This document shows positions 53,895 to 62,778 of a stretch of DNA of 64,000 nucleotides, in pieces. The DNA is from G964020105 sp964020105 (GTDB taxonomy: Bacteria > Pseudomonadota > Alphaproteobacteria > WRAU01 > Hepatincolaceae). The stretch's first letter is position 1. The number at the start of each line of letters is the position of its first letter. Under the pieces are notes generated by a model. That model searched no databases. It was not told where the DNA came from and saw nothing but the letters and a program-made list of their open reading frames with translations. The stretch lies in contig OZ026535.1 in assembly GCA_964020105.1 (NCBI GenBank), positions 1,319,407 through 1,383,406 of the forward strand. Direction: 5' to 3'. The translations under genes were made by a program, and so were the position numbers.

Positions 53895-55286
53895 TTGGAT
53901 AAAAAGTCCTACTATCTTTATCATGATAATTATATAAAACGTAAAAAAAGGATCACATTTTTTTTACAATCTTTTCTTATAATCCTTATTTTGCTGATGT
54001 TGCTATTTATTGGATATGTTTCTTTTATGGCAAAAAATAAACATTTTTTTCTCACATTGATTGCCTCAAATCTTCTCGATATGGAAGTAAAACCAGCAAT
54101 CGTCTCGGGAATAACCTCTAACGGTCTGAAATACAACATTACTTCAGAAACTCTTGAAAACTATATTGCAAACTTTTTCTACAACAGCAATATTAATTTT
54201 ACTAATCCTGTTGTTAATATAGAGAATGATCTTGGTCAAAGGATGAAAATAAATGCCAAAAGTGCTGAATATGATAGCTTAAACAGATTGTTCCATCTAA
54301 CAAAAGGAGTTGAAGCAACCGGAATAGAAGGATTTTCTTTAAAAGTTCCCAATATAACTGCTGACATAGATAACAGTACCATGTATAGCAATTCTAAAAT
54401 GGTTGCCACTTTGCGTGATATGTATCTTTATGCAAAAGGCTTCAATGTTGTTAGCAATCTCACTAATATAGAAATTCTTGCACCAGTTAAAATATCAGAT
54501 AAAAATATATCAACTGCTCAATTAGACAAAGATTTAGCAATTTATAATCGAATATTTCTAAAAACCACACAGTCGGTTTTTATCGACAATACACAAAAAA
54601 TCCTTTGGTCAGAAGGTGATTTCCTAATATGGCGTGATCATATTAGAGTCACCGGCAATAAATTTAAAGTATATTATACAGATATGGCTAATAATAATGC
54701 TATGTCTAATATTTTAAAAATAGAGGCACAAGGAAATTTACTTGTTTTTAATACTAATAATAATGGTCTTTTAAAAGGTGACAAGTATATTTTTGATGCT
54801 AAAAAAAATCTAATGATTATAACGGCTATTCCATATGACGTTACATACGAGGATTTGACATATAAATTAACAGCAAAAGATCGCTTTGAATATAATATCA
54901 AAGAACATTTTTTTGTGGCAAGAGGAAAATCTAATCTAACGCTTAAGGATGACAAAGGTACCCTCACATATGATATATCCTCTGATTTATTATATGTTAA
55001 AATGGATGATGAAGATACAGAAATACTTAGTATGGAATTATTTGATGATATAGTTTTAAAATCCACAGATGAAACTAGAATAACTGCTAATTATGGTTAT
55101 TACGACGCTAAAAATAAAGTTTTTTATTTAGAGGATAATCCTAAAATTTATTATAATGACGGTACAGCAATTGAATCATGCAAAATAGTATGGGATATGT
55201 TGGAGGGTAATGCAAAACTAATCCCATGTCATAACCAGAAGCAATTTTCTTCAAAAGTAAAAAAGGAAGATCTTAAAAAGAAATAA
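53895..55286 (+). CDS. LPS transport protein: LptC and LptA in one polypeptide
   Basis: A 463-residue protein. Residues 20-45 form a single membrane helix after a short basic cytoplasmic tail; then comes an LptC-like periplasmic part (GLKYNITSETLENY, then MKINAKSAEYDSLNRLFHLT). From about residue 220 the sequence follows the alphaproteobacterial LptA pattern with two OstA-like repeats: LKIEAQGNLLVF and GDKYIFDAKKNLMIITA, then LTAKDRFEYNIKEHFFVARG and ANYGYYDAKNKVFYLEDNP. In relatives the gene order is kdsD-lptC-lptA-lptB; here one uninterrupted frame fills both middle slots. LptC sits in the inner membrane and LptA bridges to LptD, so fusion would tether the bridge. The start is TTG 53895 with GGAG upstream. 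LptC with an extended tail is the alternative. Confidence 0.78.
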   Translation: MDKKSYYLYHDNYIKRKKRITFFLQSFLIILILLMLLFIGYVSFMAKNKHFFLTLIASNLLDMEVKPAIVSGITSNGLKYNITSETLENYIANFFYNSNINFTNPVVNIENDLGQRMKINAKSAEYDSLNRLFHLTKGVEATGIEGFSLKVPNITADIDNSTMYSNSKMVATLRDMYLYAKGFNVVSNLTNIEILAPVKISDKNISTAQLDKDLAIYNRIFLKTTQSVFIDNTQKILWSEGDFLIWRDHIRVTGNKFKVYYTDMANNNAMSNILKIEAQGNLLVFNTNNNGLLKGDKYIFDAKKNLMIITAIPYDVTYEDLTYKLTAKDRFEYNIKEHFFVARGKSNLTLKDDKGTLTYDISSDLLYVKMDDEDTEILSMELFDDIVLKSTDETRITANYGYYDAKNKVFYLEDNPKIYYNDGTAIESCKIVWDMLEGNAKLIPCHNQKQFSSKVKKEDLKKK

Positions 55287-55303
55287 ATAATGGATTTATT
55301 TAA

Positions 55304-56026
55304 ATGGAAAAAAGAAGCATCGTCCTATCTGATATAGAGAAATCTTTTGGTAAAAAGAAAGCCTTAAACGGTATCAATGCAGATTTCCACAACTCAGAGA
55401 TAGTTGGACTTCTTGGTCCAAACGGTTCCGGCAAAAGTACTCTATTTTATATAATTGCCGGATTAATTAATCCAGATAAAGGGGATATATTTTTGGATAA
55501 TCTTAGTATCAAAGAATACCCCATGTACAGACGTGCACGCCTTGGTATAGGCTATTTACCACAAGATGTTTCCATATTTAGAGGTATGACGGCTGAGGAA
55601 AATATCGCTGCTGTTCTAGAGATTTATTATAAAGATAAAAAAATTAGAAAGGCAAAATTAAATGAAATAATTGAAAAATTCTCCATAGGGCATATTAGAA
55701 AATCCAATGCACTAGCTCTCTCAGGAGGCGAAAGACGCAGAGTTGAAATAGCTCGTACCATTGCTGCTAATCCTAGCTTTGTTCTATTTGATGAGCCTTT
55801 TGCTGGTGTTGATCCTATTGCTGTGGGAGAGTTAAGAAATCTTATTAAATCATTAAAAATGCAAAATATAGGAGTTCTAATTACAGATCATAACGTTATG
55901 GAAACCCTTAATATTGTTGACAGAGCCTATATTCTCTACAATGGTAAATTGATCTTTCAAGGCGATAGAGAAGAAATTATTAACAACGATGATGTTAAGC
56001 GTGTCTACTTAGGTGATACAGTTTAA
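55304..56026 (+). CDS. lptB: LPS export ABC transporter ATP-binding protein LptB
   Basis: A 240-residue ABC ATPase. Walker A is LGPNGSGKST, the Q-loop is GYLPQDVSIFRGM, the signature is ALSGGERRRVEIART and Walker B is FVLFDEPFAGVDP; ITDHNVMETL supplies the switch His. The overall match to LptB, including the PQDVSIFRGMT segment, is close. With LptF/LptG (not in the window) it powers LPS extraction. It lies 17 bases after the LptC-LptA gene. Confidence 0.97.
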   Translation: MEKRSIVLSDIEKSFGKKKALNGINADFHNSEIVGLLGPNGSGKSTLFYIIAGLINPDKGDIFLDNLSIKEYPMYRRARLGIGYLPQDVSIFRGMTAEENIAAVLEIYYKDKKIRKAKLNEIIEKFSIGHIRKSNALALSGGERRRVEIARTIAANPSFVLFDEPFAGVDPIAVGELRNLIKSLKMQNIGVLITDHNVMETLNIVDRAYILYNGKLIFQGDREEIINNDDVKRVYLGDTV

Positions 56027-56050
56027 TCTTATGTCCTTAAATTTAAGCAC

Positions 56051-56227
56051 TTATTCTTCTGCGATGGCAGAATCGATCAGTAAAACAGGAATCCCTTCAA
56101 TAATAGGAAAAAATACTTTGGCATCTTTAGAATAAAACATATTTTTTTCTTTATTATAAAGCAAATTGCCTCCAGAGATAGGACACTGCAATATTTCTAA
56201 AAGTTCTGATATATTTTTATGCTCCAT
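56051..56227 (-). CDS. Trm112-like protein (UPF0434/YcaR family)
   Basis: A 58-residue protein on the minus strand, too short for most gene tables. It starts MEHKNISELLEILQCPISGG and contains FFPIIEGIPVLL, the pattern of the UPF0434/Trm112 family (L-E-x-L-x-C-P-x-[ST]-G and Y-P-I-x-x-G-I-P-V-[LM]-L). AAAGGAGAG stands upstream of the ATG at 56227. Eukaryotic Trm112 activates methyltransferases; bacterial members are uncharacterised. Only one Cys is in the first motif, so zinc binding is doubtful. It is convergent with lptB. Confidence 0.85.
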   Translation of the reverse strand: MEHKNISELLEILQCPISGGNLLYNKEKNMFYSKDAKVFFPIIEGIPVLLIDSAIAEE

Positions 56228-56642
56228 AAGCTACTCTCCTTTATCACACCTATATTATACAAATACATCCCTTTAAAGTAAAGCTTTAGAAGAAAAATGA
56301 ACTGCTTATATAAACAACAATCACTCTCTTTATATTAATTTTTAGGTAGGCAAATTTACAAGTTCCCAAAATTTTAAGGAGTTTTTCTATATCTTTAGCT
56401 AATTTAAATCTAATATTTTTAATGATTGTATTTTAGCCACAGATGACGCTAATTTTTCTGATAATGTAATAATTAATTATACATAAAGTTAATAGAGAAA
56501 GATAATCAAGTAAAGTAATTTTTTTATGGCAAAAAAAATCAAAATTTTCCCATTTAATTTCCCCTAGATAAGGCAAAGCAATGGTAAAAAATAGTTGTAA
56601 TAGTGGAGTATTTATTGTAGAATATAGCGTACTTGTGTCAAT
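56228..56642. other. Intergenic region upstream of tRNA-Gly
   Basis: This 415-base AT-rich gap lies between the Trm112-like gene (minus) and tRNA-Gly (plus). It holds the promoter-like element at 56595-56623 and must contain a promoter for the small minus gene. The minus-strand open frame at 56433-56699 is not credible because it runs through the tRNA. I see nothing else. Confidence 0.5.
56595..56623 (+). promoter_or_regulatory. Promoter-like element for tRNA-Gly
   Basis: TTGTAA (56595-56600), a 17-base spacer and TAGAAT (56618-56623) fit a sigma-70 promoter, with the start expected near 56630, a dozen bases before the tRNA. Confidence 0.55.
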
Positions 56643-56717
<75 letters not shown>

Positions 56718-56797
56718 ACTAAGCGACTATTTATTTTTACCTCTAGGGGTGATTTTTAGTACTTTTGTAGCAAAATACTATAAACGATTGGTTAGTC

Positions 56798-57544
56798 ATG
56801 GGCGTAGATAAAAATTTCTTTACTAATTTTGGTTTTAGAAAAGTTCCTTTCAATGATAAGGCTAATCTTGTAAGAGAAGTATTTGATGATGTTGCTAAAA
56901 ATTACGATATTATGAATGACTTTATGAGTCTTGGTATTCATAGAATTTGGAAAAAAGAATTTGTTAAAATGTTAACCGATGTATCTCTGGATACCCTTCT
57001 TGACGTGGGAGGTGGTACTGGTGATATATCTTTAGAGTTTATGAAGAATGGCGGTAGGGGGGCTTATGTTGTGGATATTAATCCTAAGATGCTCTCACAA
57101 GGTAGAGCTAAGGCCATTAATAATGGTTACTTAACCTCTTTAGAGTTTCTTTGTGCAAATGCTGAAGCTTTACCATTTAAAAGTAACTCTATTGATTGCT
57201 ATAGCACGGCTTTTTGCATAAGAAATGTTACGGATATTAATAGTGCTTTAGCTGAGGCATATAGAGTTTTAAAAAGTGGATCTAAATTTTTCTGCTTAGA
57301 GTTCTCTAAAGTTGATAATCCTTTACTGGCACAGGTTTATGATTTTTGGTCTTTTAAGATTATTCCCAATATGGGACAGTGCATTGCTAAAAACAAAAAT
57401 GCTTATGCTTATTTAGTTGAAAGTATCAGACAGTTCCCAGCACAAGAAGATTTTGCAAATATGATAAGAGAGGTGGGATTTAAAAATGTTGGTTATAAAA
57501 ATCTTACATTTGGAGTAGCTTCTATCCATTACGGAGAAAAGTAG
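56798..57544 (+). CDS. ubiE: Ubiquinone/menaquinone methyltransferase UbiE
   Basis: A 248-residue SAM-dependent C-methyltransferase. Visible are FGFRKVPFNDKANLVREVFD, YDIMNDFMSLGIHRIWK, the SAM motif LLDVGGGTGDISLEF, ANAEALPFKSNSID and YAYLVESIRQFPAQEDFA, all UbiE family signatures. It adds the ring methyl group in ubiquinone synthesis, which fits the adjacent ubiB. The ubiB ATG follows directly after the stop. Confidence 0.97.
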   Translation: MGVDKNFFTNFGFRKVPFNDKANLVREVFDDVAKNYDIMNDFMSLGIHRIWKKEFVKMLTDVSLDTLLDVGGGTGDISLEFMKNGGRGAYVVDINPKMLSQGRAKAINNGYLTSLEFLCANAEALPFKSNSIDCYSTAFCIRNVTDINSALAEAYRVLKSGSKFFCLEFSKVDNPLLAQVYDFWSFKIIPNMGQCIAKNKNAYAYLVESIRQFPAQEDFANMIREVGFKNVGYKNLTFGVASIHYGEK

Positions 57545-59017
57545 ATGGCTATTTTAAGATTTTTGCACTTACTTTTTTTATTTGGCAGGCATAACTGTTT
57601 TTTTCTCCTTGGATTTTTAAATTTCAAAATATTATTTTTATTCAAATATCTATATAATCCAAAATCAAGTAAACAAGCAGTAAGATTAAGAAAATTTTTA
57701 GTTAGTGCTGGGCCAGTTTTCATTAAGCTGGCACAACTTTTAGCAACTAGAGTTGATATATTTAGTGAAGAATACTTAAGAGAGCTAAGGCAATTAAGAG
57801 ATAAAGTGCCTTACACACAGTACAGCAGAATACTTAAAATTATTCAAGCTGAAATTGGAGCAGAGTATCTAGATAAATTTGCTGATATCTCAAAAGAATC
57901 CCTTGCTTCTGCTTCCGTTGCCCAGGTGCATAGAGCCACGCTAAAAGATGGCACTCCTGTTATAATTAAAGTGATAAAACCAAATACTAAAAATCTTTTT
58001 CAACGGGATATCCGCTTATTGAAGCTCATGTTTAGAACTTTAGAGATTTTTTCTAAACAGGCTAAGATATCTAAGCCATTACATTTAGTAAATCATCTGG
58101 AAAGCATAACCAAGCTAGAGCTAGATATGCGCTTTGAGGCCGCTGCCGTTGAAGAGTTTCGTGAGAATTTTAATGATGATAAAAATATTTATATTCCAAA
58201 AATATATTGGAATCTTACATCGCAAAGTGTTTTAGTGGAAGAATGGATTGATGGCATATCAATTAATGATATGAGCTCATTACAGCAGAGTGGTATTAAA
58301 TTAGATAGTATTACTGAAATGCTTAGCCGATCTTTTTTTACGCAAGTTTTAAAGCATGGATTTTTTCATGGTGATATACATCAAGGTAATATTATTATAA
58401 CAAAAAATAAACAGCTATGTTTTGTTGATTTTGGTATAATGGGTAGGGTGGATAGTAAATTAAAAAAATATCTTTTAGATCTTTTTGCTGCTTTCTTAAA
58501 TAAAGATTTTAAAAAAGCAGCTGAGATCCATTTCCTAGCAGGATGGATTTCTGATAAATATTCTGTAGAAGACTTCTCTCTTGCTTGTCGTGCTATAGTG
58601 GAAAAGGTCATGTATGTTCCACAAAAAGATATTAAACTTGGTGAGCTTTTGGAACAACTTTTCATAATTTCTACTAATTTTGAAATGGAAATACAAGAAA
58701 ATCTACTACTACTACAGAAAAACTTTATGTATTTAGAAAATATTGGTAGAACCTTGTCTCCGCAAAATAATATGTGGATTATTTCTAAAAAAATAATAAC
58801 TGATATCTTTAAGGATGAAAATTTTATTCAGCAAAAAATAATGAGTTTTTATGAAAATTTAAATGTAAAAGCTCGTAATTTTACCAATATCTTGACAACA
58901 CAAATTAGATTAATAGAAGAGCAGAATAAAACAATTAAAAATTATATCTTCCTTATTAAGTTCATATCCTACTTGATGTTGTTAATAATGCTTTTTATAT
59001 TATGGGGAAAAATATGA
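57545..59017 (+). CDS. ubiB: UbiB (ABC1/ADCK) family kinase-like protein for ubiquinone synthesis
   Basis: A 490-residue atypical kinase-like protein with a hydrophobic N-terminal segment and a C-terminal membrane helix (about 468-488). SASVAQVHRATLKDGTPVII is the Ala-rich nucleotide loop, FFHGDIHQGNI the catalytic loop and LCFVDFGIMGRV the DFG motif. The signature KxGQ motif is altered to K61-L-A-Q64 (GPVFIKLAQLLATR), with Ala for the invariant Gly. UbiB promotes ubiquinone synthesis, perhaps as an ATPase that extracts lipid precursors. It starts right after ubiE and overlaps the dut region. Confidence 0.95.
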   Translation: MAILRFLHLLFLFGRHNCFFLLGFLNFKILFLFKYLYNPKSSKQAVRLRKFLVSAGPVFIKLAQLLATRVDIFSEEYLRELRQLRDKVPYTQYSRILKIIQAEIGAEYLDKFADISKESLASASVAQVHRATLKDGTPVIIKVIKPNTKNLFQRDIRLLKLMFRTLEIFSKQAKISKPLHLVNHLESITKLELDMRFEAAAVEEFRENFNDDKNIYIPKIYWNLTSQSVLVEEWIDGISINDMSSLQQSGIKLDSITEMLSRSFFTQVLKHGFFHGDIHQGNIIITKNKQLCFVDFGIMGRVDSKLKKYLLDLFAAFLNKDFKKAAEIHFLAGWISDKYSVEDFSLACRAIVEKVMYVPQKDIKLGELLEQLFIISTNFEMEIQENLLLLQKNFMYLENIGRTLSPQNNMWIISKKIITDIFKDENFIQQKIMSFYENLNVKARNFTNILTTQIRLIEEQNKTIKNYIFLIKFISYLMLLIMLFILWGKI

Positions 59018-59472
59018 CTTTAGATAAAATTGTGCTTAAAATTAAACTATCAGAAACTGCAAAAGAATTTTCTTTACCAAGTTATGCAACAGCTGGCTCC
59101 GCTGGCATAGATTTAAGAGCAGATATTAAAGAAAGTTTGCTTCTAAAACCTAAGGATAGATGCCTTGTGCCAACAGGCATATTTATGCAGCTACCAGAGA
59201 ATTATGAAGGCCAAATTAGAAGTAGGTCTGGCTTGGCTATTAATCATGGAGTAGTTGTATTAAACTCTCCAGGGACGATTGATAGTGATTATAGGGGGGA
59301 AATCAAAGTTATACTTATTAATCATTCCAATGATGAATATAATATTAATAGGGGTGATAAAATTGCTCAGATGATTATAAGTAAATATGTTAATATATTA
59401 ATAAGTGAAGAAGAAGATCTTTCACAAACCAAACGTGCCGCTGGAGGATTTGGCTCCAGCGGATACAATTAA
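59014..59472 (+). CDS. dut: dUTP diphosphatase (dUTPase)
   Basis: A 152-residue homotrimeric dUTPase. Motifs 1-5 are visible: AGSAGIDLRA, RSRSGLAINHG, the uracil-binding segment SPGTIDSDYRGEIKV, RGDKIAQMII and RAAGGFGSSG. It removes dUTP and supplies dUMP. I choose ATG 59014 because GGGGA stands just upstream; an in-frame ATG at 59002 would extend the overlap with ubiB from 4 to 16 bases. In relatives coaBC usually stands between ubiB and dut; it is absent here. Confidence 0.97.
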   Translation: MTLDKIVLKIKLSETAKEFSLPSYATAGSAGIDLRADIKESLLLKPKDRCLVPTGIFMQLPENYEGQIRSRSGLAINHGVVVLNSPGTIDSDYRGEIKVILINHSNDEYNINRGDKIAQMIISKYVNILISEEEDLSQTKRAAGGFGSSGYN

Positions 59473-59496
59473 TTTATTACGTAAGAGTTTCTTATT

Positions 59497-61821
59497 ATGT
59501 TTAACAACCTATTCGATCATTTTTTCTCTAGCTTATTATATAAAGCATTATATAGTAGATCGAAATATAAAATTCTTACAAAAGATCTAGGTCTCTCTGT
59601 ATTTGAGGCTATCAACTATAGTGGGCACTCTCTCCTTTATGATGAGTTCTATGTTAATGGTACAAAATATTTCCTGCAAGACTTCCTATATTCTACAAAT
59701 GTGGATTCTGTAGCACTAACAAAACTACATAGTTATTATTGGCTATCTAGTCTAAAAGCTTTGGCAACAAGAGATAGCGCACAAAAAGCCATCTACTTAG
59801 TAGAAAGCTGGTTATCTAAGTATAAATTCTTTAACAAAATTACTTGGCAAGGAGATATATTAGCAGAAAGAATCTTTCAACTTATTTCTTCTTTGAAATT
59901 TATGGAAGCAGAGCAAAATGTTCTTGTTGTTCATAAAATTAAAGAAGAGATGTCCTTGCAAATATTTCATTTAATTCTTCTCTATAAGCTTAGTAGGCTA
60001 GGTCTTTATAAAATAAATAACAATCTTAAAGTGATAAAAGCTTTGATAACTTTTTTTCTTGCTAAAGAGGATGATGACAAGAAAAATGATGACAATATTA
60101 CTAAGATAATTGAATTTCTTAATTCGGAGATTAAAAAAAATATTCTTAGTGATGGTGGACATATATCAAGGAATCCTCACAAAGCGTTACTATACTTAGA
60201 AGATTTGCTTCAGATATACTATATGTTAAAAAATCATAAAAGATTTGAAATAGCTTTTATTAGGACATCAATAGATAGGCTTGCTTTATTTGTTAAAAGT
60301 ATGCGTCATCCAGACGGTAGTTTGGCAATCTTCAACGGTGGTTATCTTTCAGATAAAAATAAAATAGATTATTTATTATCACTAAGTAATGCTCCAGCAG
60401 AGCAATCACTTAATCTGAGAAACAGTGGCTATGTTAAAATTGTTTCAGAAAATGCTGCCATATTTTTTGATATTGGTAATAAAACTAAAAACAATAATTC
60501 TTTATTATCCTTTGAGCTATCTGTGGATAATAATAAATTGATCACTAATTTAGGAGATAAGCTTTCAAATATAGAAGGATCACTTTTTGTAAATGATAAT
60601 CTTGCTAGGCTAAATAATTCATGCTTGATTATAAAATCAAAAGATAAAATATTATCCTTTGATTTATCCATAAATTCCTTAAAAATAGAAAGAAGATCGG
60701 AAGAAAATTGGGATATCATTAAATTTATTTATCACGGATTTAATAATTTAGGTATTTCATATTACAGAACTGTCTATGTATCCAGACACGGATATACATA
60801 TATTTTAGGTGAAGATCTACTTTCTTTTAAAAAAAATCCCACTAAAACAATCCAAGAGGCCTTCATTAGATTTAATCTATCACCACAGATTAAAGCTGTA
60901 GAATTCTACCGTAAAGCTCAGATGGTTCTTTTCTCATTAGAAGACACTGAGTATGCTTTTTCTTCTGCCGATAATAAAATTAATTTATCTAAAAATATTT
61001 ATTCCGCCTGTGAAGGGGATTCATCTAATACTTATAGTATGGATATTTATTTTAATCTTAGTGATACCATCGTAAAAAATGAATGGAGTATCTCTAAGGA
61101 AGGTGAAATGGATAAGTTTAATCTTAGAGAAAACAAAGTTGTAAGAGTTCTTGATATTGTTGATATGCAAAACTCTTTTCTCCAAAAAGATGGAATTCTA
61201 AGTATCAAAAATGCCCACAGTCTTATTGAGCTTACCAATAATTTTTTTAAAAAAGTACCAGATAATTTTTTTTCTAGTATTCTTGTAAAACAAGATACTC
61301 ATTTCAGTGAAGAGTATAAAAATTCTGAAGAAGCTAAAAATTTCCCACTACACTGTGAATATAATTCTAAAGATTGGCAATTGGCTGTTAATTTAGAATT
61401 ATTAAGAAATAAAGCCAAAATTTATAAAATGCACAAAAATCATTTCGATATGTGGCAAAATATCGAAAAAAAAGATAGAAGCTTAGGGCTAGATTATAAA
61501 AGTCATATTGCATATCAGAATCTGTTTAAAATAATGGCTTACCACAATAGTAAAGTCTTATATGATGATGTACATAAGTTTTTAGAATTCTATAAAGATA
61601 AAAAATTAGAAATATATGTTATAGGAGTTGCAGCAGATTTTTGCCTAAAATACGCCGTGGAAGGCTATCTGCAAAAAGGTTATACTGTCTATATAATTCA
61701 AGATTTAACAGCCGGCATCAATAAAAACATTTTAGAGGTAATTACTGAGGATATGAAAAATTCTCTCTATCTTAGTAATCTTAAAATTATTAATTCTGCA
61801 AATATTGAAACAAAAACTTGA
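59497..61821 (+). CDS. Heparinase II/III-family protein fused to an isochorismatase/nicotinamidase-like domain
   Basis: A 774-residue protein in one frame. Residues 1 to about 545 follow the alphaproteobacterial heparinase II/III-like family, with an alpha-helical toroid (DGGHISRNPHKALLYLEDLL; MRHPDGSLAIFNGG) then a beta-sandwich (VSRHGYTYILGEDLL). There is no signal peptide. Residues about 548-774 are a cysteine-hydrolase domain: D556 in DMQNSFL, K647 in KNHFDMW and C716 in VIGVAADFCLKYAVEG form the triad; D600 and H602 (DTHF) and H619 (FPLHC) match the metal ligands. Nicotinamidase or isochorismatase are both possible. The pairing is unusual; with PncB and NadE nearby, nicotinamidase is the more attractive guess. 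Confidence 0.8.
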   Translation: MFNNLFDHFFSSLLYKALYSRSKYKILTKDLGLSVFEAINYSGHSLLYDEFYVNGTKYFLQDFLYSTNVDSVALTKLHSYYWLSSLKALATRDSAQKAIYLVESWLSKYKFFNKITWQGDILAERIFQLISSLKFMEAEQNVLVVHKIKEEMSLQIFHLILLYKLSRLGLYKINNNLKVIKALITFFLAKEDDDKKNDDNITKIIEFLNSEIKKNILSDGGHISRNPHKALLYLEDLLQIYYMLKNHKRFEIAFIRTSIDRLALFVKSMRHPDGSLAIFNGGYLSDKNKIDYLLSLSNAPAEQSLNLRNSGYVKIVSENAAIFFDIGNKTKNNNSLLSFELSVDNNKLITNLGDKLSNIEGSLFVNDNLARLNNSCLIIKSKDKILSFDLSINSLKIERRSEENWDIIKFIYHGFNNLGISYYRTVYVSRHGYTYILGEDLLSFKKNPTKTIQEAFIRFNLSPQIKAVEFYRKAQMVLFSLEDTEYAFSSADNKINLSKNIYSACEGDSSNTYSMDIYFNLSDTIVKNEWSISKEGEMDKFNLRENKVVRVLDIVDMQNSFLQKDGILSIKNAHSLIELTNNFFKKVPDNFFSSILVKQDTHFSEEYKNSEEAKNFPLHCEYNSKDWQLAVNLELLRNKAKIYKMHKNHFDMWQNIEKKDRSLGLDYKSHIAYQNLFKIMAYHNSKVLYDDVHKFLEFYKDKKLEIYVIGVAADFCLKYAVEGYLQKGYTVYIIQDLTAGINKNILEVITEDMKNSLYLSNLKIINSANIETKT

Positions 61822-61910
61822 TGTTAATTGATTATTGATATTATAATAAGACAAGTACATTTTATACTTATACACGCTATTGGGGCGAACATTAATTTAG
61901 GAGTTTAATC

Positions 61911-62741
61911 TTGAGAGAAAGGTTAAGATCAGGAGATAGATCAGGGTCAAGGAGACCATCTGATAGAAGAGGCAATAGAGATCGCAGATCTAATAATAAT
62001 GTCCTTGATAATATTGAGGATTATGATGTATCAGATATTTTAGGTGAAGAAGAATCCGATTCTTCAAGTGAAGATTTACTTAATAGCATGATAAATAACA
62101 AAAAAGGATCTTCTTACATAAGTAGATTAGGTTATGCCTCCGAAGAAGCTTTGGCAAACAGCGATACAACAGAGGTATACAGCACAAAGTACAGCATCCA
62201 TGTTTTGCTACCATATCTTTTATCAATGTTTTTACTAACCATAGGATTTGTGTATGTGGATTATAGTTGGGATATTATATATATGTTATCTGTTAACTCT
62301 AAATATAAATTTCTAGTATATATTCCCATATTAGCTGCTTGGGGTTTCTTATTATATTTATTTATTAAGTTTATCATAGAATTTTATACTTTTAGAGCTT
62401 ATCTTACTAAATATAAATTTGTAACCGTTTCCCGCAACACATATTACAATGATATGCCTTTTTATTTGGTACAGGAGTTTAGATTAAGAGTGTCCTTCTT
62501 TGGTGGATTGTTAAATTATGGTACTTTACAGGTATTCTCCACTGGTGGAGGCAAGTATACATACGATAAAATAGCCAATGCAAAGGAGCTTTATAATCAG
62601 ATATCTAAGCTTACTGATGGCAAAAAAGTAGAAAAGCATCGTGGCATTATATCAGATATGAAGAATTATAGTATGCCTTTAGCTCAGCCAGATAAGGGCT
62701 TTTCTTTAGCAGGAATGCTTAAGTTTAATAAGAAATCCTAA
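61911..62741 (+). CDS. Membrane protein with bacterial PH domain
   Basis: A 276-residue protein. The first 35 residues are Arg/Ser-rich and disordered (RERLRSGDRSGSRRPSDRRG), then an acidic stretch. Two membrane helices (about 100-120 and 138-160) precede a bPH_2-type domain: AYLTKYKFVTVSRNTYYNDM, FYLVQEFRLRVSFFGGLLNY and GTLQVFSTGGGKYTYDKIAN. Such proteins are of unknown function in most bacteria. The start is TTG 61911 with AGGAG eight bases before it. It lies 37 bases before mutM. Confidence 0.8.
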   Translation: MRERLRSGDRSGSRRPSDRRGNRDRRSNNNVLDNIEDYDVSDILGEEESDSSSEDLLNSMINNKKGSSYISRLGYASEEALANSDTTEVYSTKYSIHVLLPYLLSMFLLTIGFVYVDYSWDIIYMLSVNSKYKFLVYIPILAAWGFLLYLFIKFIIEFYTFRAYLTKYKFVTVSRNTYYNDMPFYLVQEFRLRVSFFGGLLNYGTLQVFSTGGGKYTYDKIANAKELYNQISKLTDGKKVEKHRGIISDMKNYSMPLAQPDKGFSLAGMLKFNKKS

Positions 62742-62778
62742 CAATTTTCCATAGAGACTAACGTAAGGATGATATTTT

